Shown here: in pieces, positions 5,847-14,700 of the stretch
How the letters are laid out: each line of letters begins with the position of its first letter
Numbering within the stretch: position 1 is the stretch's first letter
Source of the DNA: an uncultured Ruminococcus sp.
GTDB lineage: Bacteria; Bacillota; Clostridia; Oscillospirales; Ruminococcaceae
Direction: 5' to 3'
Length of the DNA: 15,468 nt
Assembly (NCBI GenBank): GCA_900553675.1
Contig: USEH01000026.1
Location: 1-15,468, forward strand
Notes under the pieces: generated by a model
The model's database searches: none
Told to the model about the DNA's origin: nothing
What the model saw: the letters and a program-made list of their open reading frames with translations, nothing else
Made by a program: the position numbers and the translations under genes

Positions 5847-8567
5847 ATGAAAATAAATTATGAGAACAACATTTATATCATAGACCGTGATTTTCACCTT
5901 GTCGAGTTTGACAAGGCGGTGGAAAAGCTGTATCCCGGAATCAAGGTGGGCGATATATGCTACAAGGCGGTTATGAACCGCGACACACCCTGCGCCCACT
6001 GCCCGATTGCGGACTGCTCGGACAATCCCTCGGTGGTGTATTACGATTCTCTCTACGATGGATTTGTCGAAGCTGATTTCTGCGTGCTGACCGGCGGAAA
6101 ATACTGCGTCACCCGACACAAGGTCGGAGTTGAAACCGAGCATATGAAAAAGCAGATAAAACGCTCGATCGGATTCTTCGACGCTTACAGCCACGTGTTT
6201 GTATCCACCTTTTATGTGGATCTTTCCTCCGGCACCTATTCGGTATTCAACCGCGAAAGCTTTTTCGATGAGAAATACGGCGACGACAACCACTGGGAGC
6301 GGTTCGACGACTACATAACAAGCTTTATCCACGAGGACGATCAGGAAAAGCTTTTCCATGCCAGCCGCATAGAAACAATGAAAGAGCGGCTTTCAACTGA
6401 AACCAGATACTCGCTTGTAGTCCGCGAGCTTACCGCAGAGGGTATGCGGTGGCTGCGCTTTGAAGTAAACCGCGGCGTTGACAGCAACCATGCGGCAGTA
6501 AGCTTTATGGACATCTCCGAGGAAAGGGAGAATAAAATCAAGCTTGAGCAGATGGACATAGTTAAGGCTTTAAGCCGCGATTATACCGAGATCACACAGG
6601 TAGACTTAAAAAAAGGAACCTCTATCGCCTTTAAGTCGCGCGGAAAGATGATTGAAGACGAGAGCGGAAAGGTCAATCCCTACGACAAAACGTGGGAGCG
6701 GATAATAGAAAAATACGTGCATCCCGACGACAGGGAGGAGTTCCGCGAAAAGGTGTCGACAGCCGCAATCAAGGACGCACTTAAGGATACGGACGTAACT
6801 ATAATCCCGTTCAGGGCGGTTATGGACGGCGAAATACATCATCAGCAGGTTAAATTTGTAATCGCAGGCGATGACAGACTGCACCTTATAATGGGAATCC
6901 GCAACGCCGACGCGGAGGTTAAGGCGGAGGAGGAAAGAAGAAAGGTTTTGCAGGACGCTCTGGCTGCCGCCGAGCACGCCAATCGGGCAAAAACCACCTT
7001 CTTAAACAGTATGTCCCACGACATCCGCACTCCGATGAACGCCATTATCGGATTTACCGCGCTTGCCGCTGCGCATATCGACAATAAAAAGCAGGTTGCC
7101 GACTATCTCGGAAAGATATCGGTATCAAGCGAACACCTGCTGTCGCTTATAAACGACGTTCTGGATATGTCGAGGATAGAAAGCGGAAAGGTAAAGCTGG
7201 ACGAACGGGAAACTCATCTGCCCGACGTTCTGCACGACCTGCGCACCATAATTCAGGCAAACGTCCACGCAAAGCAGCTTGAGCTTTACATCGATACCGT
7301 TGATGTGGTTCACGAGGATATCTTCTGCGATAAGCTAAGGCTTAATCAGGTTCTTTTAAACCTTATAAGCAACGCCGTCAAGTTTACAACTCCGGGCGGA
7401 ACGCTGAGCATAAGGGTCATTGAAAAGGACGACGCGCCGGACGGTTACGCCAGCTATATGTTCCGCGTGAAGGACTCTGGCATAGGCATAAGCCACGAGT
7501 TCCAGAAGCACATATTCGAGGCGTTCACCCGCGAGCAGACCTCGACCGTCAGCGGTATTCAGGGTGCGGGTCTGGGCATGGCTATCACGAAAAATATTGT
7601 TGACATGATGGGCGGAACCATCTCGGTAGAAAGCGAAATCGGCAAGGGCTCGGAGTTTACAGTCTGCCTGCAATTCAGAATCTGCGGAAACACTTTGCAC
7701 TATGAGCAGATACCCAAGCTTGCGGGACTTCATGCACTCGTCGCCGACGATGATTTCAACACCTGCGCAAGCGTTACGCGCATGCTTACTAAAATCGGCA
7801 TGAGGGCGGAATGGACGACATCCGGCAAGGAAGCCGTTCTGCGCACGCAGCTTGCAATTGAAAACGACGATGAGTTTGCCGCATACATAATCGACTGGAT
7901 AATGCCGGATATGAACGGAATCGAAACCGTCCGGCGGATTCGCGCCATAATCGGCGACTCAAAGCCTATTATAATCCTTACCGCCTACGACTGGACGGAT
8001 ATCGAGGAGGAAGCGCGCGAAGCAGGCGTTACGGCGTTCTGCTCTAAGCCGCTGTTTATGTCAGAGCTGCGTGAGGTGCTTTTAAGACCTCTTGAAGAGG
8101 AAGAAGAAGCGGCGAACACTCCCACTGAAATTCCCGACGAAGCCTTTGCGGGCAAAAAAATCCTTCTGGTGGAGGACAACGAGCTGAATCAGGAGATTGC
8201 TGCCACCATCTTAGAGGAGCAGGGCTTTGTGGTAGAGCTTGCCAACGACGGTACGGTTGCCGTTGATAATGTTGAAAAGGCGGACGCCGACCGATACGAT
8301 ATAATTCTTATGGACATACAAATGCCGCAGATGGATGGTTATGAGGCAACCCGCCATATACGTGCGCTAAAGGACAAGCGGAAAGCGAATATCCCGATTT
8401 ACGCCATGACCGCCAACGCCTTTGAAGAGGACAGGCAGAAGGCGCTTGAATCCGGACTGGACGGTCACATTGCAAAACCGATTGACATACCGAATTTAAT
8501 GGCGGTATTAAAGGAAGCCCTGCAAAAGCAAACTTTTTCAGAAGGAGAGCTGAAAAATGAAAGATAA
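5847..8567 (+). CDS. Soluble hybrid sensor histidine kinase, PAS-HisKA-HATPase-REC-REC
   Basis: This 906-residue protein has no membrane segment and should act in the cytoplasm. Residues 1-100 form a PAS-like module with four clustered cysteines (C38, C49, C52, C57), and two further PAS-like segments cover about 110-225 and 240-355. A short coiled coil leads to HisKA with the phosphoacceptor His391 in SMSHDIRTPMNAI, then the ATPase: N-box at about 505-513, DSGIGI 543-548 and GAGLGMAI 573-580. The first receiver has its acidic pocket at D634-D636 and phosphoacceptor D683 in IIDWIMPDMNG; the second has LVEDNELNQE at 774-783, D823 in LMDIQMPQMDG, T855 and K877. All catalytic residues are present. 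There is no HPt or DNA-binding domain, so phosphate must move to a partner outside the window. The start is set by GGGAG 8 bases upstream of ATG 5847. The signal sensed is unknown. Confidence 0.93.
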   Translation: MKINYENNIYIIDRDFHLVEFDKAVEKLYPGIKVGDICYKAVMNRDTPCAHCPIADCSDNPSVVYYDSLYDGFVEADFCVLTGGKYCVTRHKVGVETEHMKKQIKRSIGFFDAYSHVFVSTFYVDLSSGTYSVFNRESFFDEKYGDDNHWERFDDYITSFIHEDDQEKLFHASRIETMKERLSTETRYSLVVRELTAEGMRWLRFEVNRGVDSNHAAVSFMDISEERENKIKLEQMDIVKALSRDYTEITQVDLKKGTSIAFKSRGKMIEDESGKVNPYDKTWERIIEKYVHPDDREEFREKVSTAAIKDALKDTDVTIIPFRAVMDGEIHHQQVKFVIAGDDRLHLIMGIRNADAEVKAEEERRKVLQDALAAAEHANRAKTTFLNSMSHDIRTPMNAIIGFTALAAAHIDNKKQVADYLGKISVSSEHLLSLINDVLDMSRIESGKVKLDERETHLPDVLHDLRTIIQANVHAKQLELYIDTVDVVHEDIFCDKLRLNQVLLNLISNAVKFTTPGGTLSIRVIEKDDAPDGYASYMFRVKDSGIGISHEFQKHIFEAFTREQTSTVSGIQGAGLGMAITKNIVDMMGGTISVESEIGKGSEFTVCLQFRICGNTLHYEQIPKLAGLHALVADDDFNTCASVTRMLTKIGMRAEWTTSGKEAVLRTQLAIENDDEFAAYIIDWIMPDMNGIETVRRIRAIIGDSKPIIILTAYDWTDIEEEAREAGVTAFCSKPLFMSELREVLLRPLEEEEEAANTPTEIPDEAFAGKKILLVEDNELNQEIAATILEEQGFVVELANDGTVAVDNVEKADADRYDIILMDIQMPQMDGYEATRHIRALKDKRKANIPIYAMTANAFEEDRQKALESGLDGHIAKPIDIPNLMAVLKEALQKQTFSEGELKNER

Positions 8568-8829
8568 GATAAAACATTTTCTGAGCGTAAGCCTTATCAG
8601 CGTGTGCATTGTGTGCGTTATTGCCTTCGGTGCACTGGCGTTTTATCTGAACAGGCAGAACGATCAGGCGGTAACACAGCTGGGCAACATATATATGTCC
8701 AACATCAACGACCGTATTTCAAAGCACTTCGACGCTATTAGTGACCAATGCCTTACCCCGATGACCACCTTTGCCCAGAACATCCTCCCATGTGCGAAAG
8801 CAATAAGGAGGAATACTTCAAATGGATGA
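8557..8829 (+). pseudogene. N-terminal part of a frameshifted membrane hybrid histidine kinase
   Basis: This 90-codon frame starts at ATG 8557, overlapping the end of the preceding kinase gene by 11 bases, with AAGGAG at 8542-8547 as ribosome binding site. It encodes a short basic N-terminus, one membrane helix at about residues 8-31 (SVSLISVCIVCVIAFGALAF), and the start of an extracytoplasmic helix (NINDRISKHFDAISDQ), as expected for the opening of a CACHE-type sensor. It runs into a stop at 8827-8829, while the rest of the kinase continues in the frame one base earlier. About the last ten residues (AIRRNTSNG) are therefore out-of-frame sequence. It belongs with the next entry; restoring one base near 8787-8799 would join them into a protein of about 854 residues. 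Confidence 0.8.
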
Positions 8830-11120
8830 CCTACTACGGTCACAGCCGCGATTACGAATCGGTAAGCTGGTGCGACAGCGAGGGCAACTTAGAGACTATT
8901 TACGGCGATCCGCTGCAATATTCCGGACCCGCGGTATTTTTGGATACACTTAAGGCTGGCGAAAGCCGCGTCGCCGTAGGATACAACGGTTCGGGCGATC
9001 AGGTGGTGCTTATGTGCGCACCTGTAAGACTGGATATTCCGGGCATGGAGGACTGCGTTGCCATGATAGGCGAGCTTCCCATAAGCTACCTTTCGGATAT
9101 TCTTTCCTTGGAAGAGGAAAACTCTTTGGTTTACTCCCTTGTAATCCGCAAGGACGGCACCTTTGTAGTGCGCAACTCCGCCGCCGTCAGAGACAATTAC
9201 TTCGACCGCGTCCGTGCGGTATATGAGGAAACCAACGGTCAGACGCCGGAGGAATACATCGCCGAGTTTGAAGCCGCTATGCAGGAGGGCAAGGATTACT
9301 CCACCATGGTTCAGATTGAAGGCGTGCGTCAGCATATGTATGCTTCGAGTCTGCCAAACAGCGTGTGGTACTTAGTAACGCTGATGCCATACGGCTCGCT
9401 GAATGAATCTGTAAAGACCTTGGGAACCCGCTCTATGCTTGCCTCGGCGGCGGTGTGTGCGGTAATACTGTTTGTACTTATCGTTTTGTTCCTGAGATAT
9501 TTCACCCTCAACCGCGCGCAGGTGAAGGAGCTGGAGGAAGCCAAGCATATGGCTGAGGAAGCACAGAAGGAGGCTGAAATCGCCAGCAAGTCAAAGGGCG
9601 AGTTCCTGTCCAACATGAGCCACGACATACGCACGCCGATGAACGCCATTGTTGGCATGACGGCAATAGCCACCGCTCATATGGACGATCCGGTGCAGGT
9701 TCAGAACTGCCTGAAAAAGATAACCATGTCAAGCCGCCACCTGCTGGGTCTTATCAACGACGTTTTAGATATGTCCAAGATAGAAAGCGGCAAGATGACA
9801 TTAAACGAGGAGCTTGTCTCCCTGCGCGACGTTATGGAAAGCATGGTAAGCATAGTCCAGCCGCAGGTGAAGGCAAAACACCAGAAATTCAACATTTCCA
9901 TATTCAACATTCTCTCCGAAAACGTGCATTGCGACAGCGTTCGCTTAAATCAGGTGCTTATTAACCTTTTGTCGAACGCTATAAAGTTCACGCCCGAAAA
10001 CGGCTCGATAGACGTATCACTGCACGAGGAGCCTTCGCCGAGGGGCGATGATTATGTCCGCATACTGATTCAGGTAAAGGACACCGGCATAGGAATGTCG
10101 GAGGAGTTCCGCCAGCACATATTTGAGTCCTTTGCCCGAGAAGACAACAAGCGCATCCACCGCACCGAAGGCACCGGTCTTGGAATGGCTATCACCAAGT
10201 ACATTGTCGACGCAATGAAGGGCGAAATCACGGTGGAAAGCAAGCAGGGCGTTGGCACCGAGTTCAAGGTAGTACTCGACCTTATGAAGGCTGAGGAACG
10301 CATTGAGGACATGGTTCTTCCCGACTGGATAATGCTTGTTGTTGACGACGACCATCAGCTTTGCGAAAGCACCGTCGATTCGCTGCGCTCCATCGGAATC
10401 CGCGCCGAATGGGTGCTTGACGGCGAGGATGCCGTTAAGATGGCAACCCGCCACCACAAGATGCACACCGATTATCACGTAATCCTGCTCGACTGGAAGC
10501 TTCCGGATATGGACGGCATTCAGACCGCGCGCGAGCTGAGGCGGCAGCTGGGCAACGATGTTCCCATCCTTCTGATGTCGGCATACGACTGGACGGAAAT
10601 CGAGGACGAAGCCAGAGCCGCCGGAATCAGCGGATTTTTGATGAAGCCGCTATTCCGCTCGACGCTGTTCTACGGCTTAAAGCCCTTTATGGGTGCTGTG
10701 GATGAGCAGCCGGTCGAGGAGAAGCCGAAGCTTCAGTTTTCAGGCAAGCGCGTGCTTGTTGCGGAGGACAACGAGCTTAACTGGGAGATTGCCAACGAGC
10801 TTTTGGGCGACCTTGGTCTTACCCTTGACTGGGCAGAAAACGGCGAGGTATGCGCAAATCTGTTCCGCAACTCCGAGCCGGGATATTACGACGCTATCCT
10901 TATGGATATAAGAATGCCTATTATGGACGGCTACGAGGCTACCGACACCATCCGCGCAATGGATCGCCCCGACGCTGACATCCCGATAATCGCCATGACT
11001 GCCGACGCTTACTCCGACGATATTCAGCGCTGTCTGGATCACGGCATGAACGCACACGTTGCAAAGCCGATCGACATTGATGAGGTTGCAAGGATACTGA
11101 AAAGGTATATCAACGACTGA
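8748..11120 (+). CDS. Membrane hybrid sensor histidine kinase, main part, 5' end frameshifted
   Basis: In this 790-codon frame real homology probably begins near CESNKEEYFKWM (from about residue 16). Residues up to about 225 are an extracytoplasmic CACHE-like sensor, followed by a membrane helix at about 230-250. A coiled coil at 255-285 leads to HisKA with phosphoacceptor His292 in SHDIRTPMNAI, then the ATPase with DTGIGM 445-450 and GTGLGMAI 475-482. Receiver 1 has D582 in LLDWKLPDMDG; receiver 2 has AEDNELNWE at 672-680, D720 in LMDIRMPIMDG, T751 and K773. The kinase core matches the upstream kinase domain for domain, so the two look like paralogues. With the first 80 codons from 8557 the protein would be anchored by two membrane helices. 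AAGGAGG at 8805-8811 before an in-frame ATG at 8826 might allow a shortened product, but it would lack the first membrane helix. Whether the gene is functional is uncertain. Confidence 0.88.
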   Translation: MPYPDDHLCPEHPPMCESNKEEYFKWMTYYGHSRDYESVSWCDSEGNLETIYGDPLQYSGPAVFLDTLKAGESRVAVGYNGSGDQVVLMCAPVRLDIPGMEDCVAMIGELPISYLSDILSLEEENSLVYSLVIRKDGTFVVRNSAAVRDNYFDRVRAVYEETNGQTPEEYIAEFEAAMQEGKDYSTMVQIEGVRQHMYASSLPNSVWYLVTLMPYGSLNESVKTLGTRSMLASAAVCAVILFVLIVLFLRYFTLNRAQVKELEEAKHMAEEAQKEAEIASKSKGEFLSNMSHDIRTPMNAIVGMTAIATAHMDDPVQVQNCLKKITMSSRHLLGLINDVLDMSKIESGKMTLNEELVSLRDVMESMVSIVQPQVKAKHQKFNISIFNILSENVHCDSVRLNQVLINLLSNAIKFTPENGSIDVSLHEEPSPRGDDYVRILIQVKDTGIGMSEEFRQHIFESFAREDNKRIHRTEGTGLGMAITKYIVDAMKGEITVESKQGVGTEFKVVLDLMKAEERIEDMVLPDWIMLVVDDDHQLCESTVDSLRSIGIRAEWVLDGEDAVKMATRHHKMHTDYHVILLDWKLPDMDGIQTARELRRQLGNDVPILLMSAYDWTEIEDEARAAGISGFLMKPLFRSTLFYGLKPFMGAVDEQPVEEKPKLQFSGKRVLVAEDNELNWEIANELLGDLGLTLDWAENGEVCANLFRNSEPGYYDAILMDIRMPIMDGYEATDTIRAMDRPDADIPIIAMTADAYSDDIQRCLDHGMNAHVAKPIDIDEVARILKRYIND

Positions 11121-11167
11121 TGATTCCTGAAAGCCTCAGTCCTATATGGTCTAACTGAATTATACTG

Positions 11168-11207
11168 AAAAGCCGCAGAATCCTATATTGTGGATTCTGC
11201 GGCTTTT
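11168..11207. terminator. Strong bidirectional intrinsic terminator
   Basis: AAAAGCCGCAGAATCC (11168-11183) pairs perfectly with GGATTCTGCGGCTTTT (11192-11207) over 16 bp with an 8-base loop. A tracts on one side and T tracts on the other let it end both the rightward kinase operon and the leftward permease remnant, whose genes converge here. Confidence 0.94.
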
Positions 11208-11223
11208 ACGCGATTAAGCACTA

Positions 11224-11718
11224 TTACAGTCCCTTTTTCCTATAAGCCAAAGCAAACAGCAAGACGCCCACGGCAAAATTCACTGCGACAACAATAACTG
11301 CTTCCGCCGATATTTCTAAGCTGCCAATGCCGTTTATAATCTCGCTGAGCTGCTGGGTATATACTATTTTCGCAGCCTTTCTGACGCTCTCGTTGAACGT
11401 TGACAACATCGGGACAAACGAAAAAACTATCATTACCGGCACCGTAAGCGAGGTTGCAGCCATCTGATTGCTTACGAAAATGCCTATAACCGCGCCGATA
11501 ATCTCCGACAAAATAATGCCAGCCGCCATTGCGGCAAGAAATACCGCAAGCTCCGCGCCGCTGTATTCTCCGAGCAGGGCAAAAACAGCCGTGCCAGCCA
11601 TGCACATGATAAAAACGTATGCGCCTGTGCCAATAAGATACTGCCACGGCTTAACACTGCTCATCATAAGCGCGCGGAGTGTGTTGCTTTCTTTTTCCTC
11701 CGAGATAATTGCCGACAT
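11224..11718 (-). pseudogene. C-terminal remnant of an ABC-2 type transporter permease
   Basis: The 164 residues match the end of an ABC-2 permease: a cytoplasmic SAIISEEKESNTLRALMMSS segment, then four membrane helices at about 24-50, 54-82, 87-107 and 138-160, ending in the basic tail YRKKGL. Full-length relatives carry an N-terminal helix and a large extracytoplasmic domain before this point; both are absent. The apparent start ATG 11718 is in the middle of the family fold, has no ribosome binding site, and a stop codon (TAA) lies two codons upstream in the same frame. The sequence upstream belongs to an unrelated surface protein gene, so this is a truncated gene, by rearrangement or misassembly. 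The partner ATPase is not in the window. Confidence 0.75.
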
Positions 11719-14700
11719 GCGTTAGCACCATCGATAGGCGTTTCGATGCCGTCAACTATAGCATACCATTGTATTGCCATATCAGCAATAGCGTCCGTTG
11801 GGTATGCAACCAATGACAGAGGTACAACGCTACCGCCCTGCTTATACTCCGGATTTAGCTTGCTTTCGGAATAGCCGGTCTGAAATGCAACCGGTGCGTC
11901 AACAATATCCACCGGACCGCGCAAGGTCGTCGCATTAAGAGCTTCTCCGGTAACCCATCCGTCGGCAGATTTATAGGTAGATCTGAAATACAAAAGCTCT
12001 TTGACTGTTCTGCCATCGGACACTGTAATGTGATCTGTGACGCTGCCCACCCGAAGCTCTACTTTGCCGGTTCCATACACTTCAACACCATCAACGGTTT
12101 TATTCTGCTCATCCATTCGAAAAACAGTGAAACCGTTTTCATCAGCGTCTGCATATACACGTATACTGCAATTGTGGGTGTTTTCGATTGTTCCTCTTCC
12201 AAAATCCAGCTGACCATATACATCAATAGTTGATTCTGCGGTGCCGGTAAGGGTTTTATTGTTCTCAACATTCAGGAACAAATCCTTGCCCGCGGGGATT
12301 TCAAGCACTTGATCAACGGTCACATCCGCATAGATATTCAAATTGTCACATGAGTTACCAAGTGCGTAATTCCATGCCTCCACAGGGTCATCAAAGGATC
12401 TGACCTCATCCTTCTGCGTTGTGTAATTATAACGAATTGCTCCTGCAACCATCTGCTTGTGGCAGATACCGCATACTCCGGTATTCTTATTTCCGGCTGT
12501 ATGAGTGCAGGTTATTTCAAAGGTCTTGGTGATAATAAAATCATACTCGCCGACAGCCTGAATGGTTACCGTGGCGGTTCCCTGGAGGTTGTTGTTTTTG
12601 GCAGTGACGGTGTAGTTTGCAGGGGCTATAGTCGTGCCGTCTATGATATTCGTTACGACAACCGTCGGGATGATCGCCGAGCCGGTGTAATCGTAAGCCG
12701 CAGGGTCGACCACTGCCGTGTAGGGCTGATACTTGATTTTCAGCTGTCCGCCCATGCCGGTGTTGCTGAGTATGGTAGCGTCGGTGACGTCTGCGTGGAC
12801 AACGGTCATCAGGTTGTTGCTGCCGTCAGACACATAGCGGACTGAGTAGCCGTCGGAGAGATAGTGCTCGGGGATGCTGAAGACTGTCGCCTGCTGTTCC
12901 GGCGTTAAGGGCACGGAAGCTATTACCCTGATATTGTAGCTCTGACAGTCGGCGGTGAAGCTGCCGCCCTCGGCGATCACAAAGGCGTTGGTTAAGTCTA
13001 TTCCTCTGCCGTCGTAAATGCCGTTAAGGGTGACGCCCGCGCTGCCCGAAACTGCAAGCTTGCCGCCTGCTCCGATTGACAGTTTGCCGACATAAGCGGC
13101 GTCCTTCATGACTGATGAGGTCAGGCTACCATTGACAATCAGAGTGCCGTTTGCCTCTACTCTTCCGTTGACGGTCACCGTCGCGCCGCTGTCTATGGTA
13201 AGCAAGCTGTTATCTCCGCTGCTGCCGCCGAGACTTCCGCCCACCGTCAGCGAGCCTGTACCGGTGATTGTCAGATTAAAACCATATAACGGGTCATTAT
13301 AATTTTCCCCGTATTTTGTCATTGTGCTTACAAATCCGCCGACGCTGCTGTCACCCTGCAAATTGATGGTGATTGATTCGGCGTTGTCCGGCAGGGCTAT
13401 ATTGCCGGGGACTATGCAGTCCTTAAGCGTGAGGGTGCATACCATTCTGGATTCGTCCGCAGCACTTGGTATGGACTCCCAGTGATATCCGTCTGTCTCC
13501 AAAACGCCGGGGTTTTCTACTTCGCCGGTGAAGTCAAGGTCAGCAGATACAACATGAGAGCCTGCCTTTGCTACGAATACATCTGAAAGCGAGCTGACGC
13601 TGGTATCTGCCACTTCGGTGTTGGTTGCGGAATCGTAGAACGCATATCCATCTGCGAGAATCGAGCTTACCGGTTCTCCCTCGGGCAAGGTTATTGTGGT
13701 AAAGCTGCCGCCGGATAGCTTGGTGTTGGTGACGGTTCCGGTTCCTTTATATTTCAGCTCTCCAATGGTTCCACCGGTGACGGTGAGGCTTGTTGCGGGA
13801 AGAGCGGTAAGAGTTACTCTTACTGTTCCGCCTGTTATTGTGACGGAAGAAGGGGTTGTTTCGGCATTATCCGATATATACCCAACGGTTCCGCCGTTCA
13901 TAATGAAGCTATTGTTATCGAGCAGCGTAACACTTGTAATTGTGCCGTTATTCAGGGTGAATTTTGCGCCTTCCCAGCTAAATGCATTTGAAAACGTGCC
14001 GCTGGGAGCATCCAATGTAAGCTCGGTATCTGATGAGTCCCTGTATATTGAGCCAGCCTTAAATATCTGGTTTTCATCTGCAACAAAATTAATTCTGTGG
14101 CTTACTCTCAGGATAAAATCCGACGGGACCTCCCATCCGGAATGCAGCTTTACAGTAACCGGATTGCCGCTGCTTTTTGATAGGGTATCAGCGTATTTAA
14201 CAATCTCTCTGAGCTTTGTCGCGTCAATCGGGGCTTCGGTTGTGCTGATGTAGCCCTGCGACGTTGTGCCGTCGGTCACCTCAACGTCGGCTTGCTTTCC
14301 CCAGCCGGTGCAGCTGCCGCCGGTAAAGCCGAAATTATGATTGCAGGTGATTGTAAAGTATTCTAATATACTATCAAAGCTGTAATTGCCGCCCTCTTTG
14401 TCGGTAATGCTTACATACGGTGATTTATTAAACCCGAAGCTTTGACCTTCTCCGCCGTTGTTGCCGTATGACACCTCATACTCGCTTGGGTCGATGGTTA
14501 CGAGTGTGCCGTTATTATCCCTTGTCAGCGTGGGAATGGGCTTGATTTCCTCGCCTGCCCATGTGTGGGTGTAGTTATCGAGGGTGACTGTGATATCGCT
14601 CTCGGTCAGAGTGCGGGGAGTGATGTTGCCGGTTGTAGTAAACTCTCCGCTTGTCAGCGTGTAATTGGAGTCTCCCGCAAGAGCTATGGTTACCGTCACC

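Noticed and set aside
5643..6359. A 238-codon minus-strand frame opposite the first kinase
   Set aside because: It is antisense to conserved PAS coding sequence, crosses the trp promoter and has no recognisable domain.
8745..8826. Programmed -1 ribosomal frameshift in the second kinase
   Set aside because: No X-XXY-YYZ slippery heptamer lies in the correct frame; GCG-AAA-GCA is a poor slip site, and I see no clear stimulatory stem. A missing base is simpler.
11664..11725. A genuine surface protein-permease fusion protein
   Set aside because: The two coding frames differ across the join, so the surface frame only gains about 18 meaningless codons; no fused product is made.
13020..13270. DNA-level tandem repeats or a CRISPR-like array in the surface gene
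   Set aside because: The similarity is at the level of short protein motifs such as SLTVGGSLGG; there are no regularly spaced identical DNA units.
13696..14253. A 185-codon plus-strand frame opposite the surface protein
   Set aside because: Val/Pro/Ser-rich shadow translation of the Gly/Thr-rich repeat protein; no ribosome binding site or domain.
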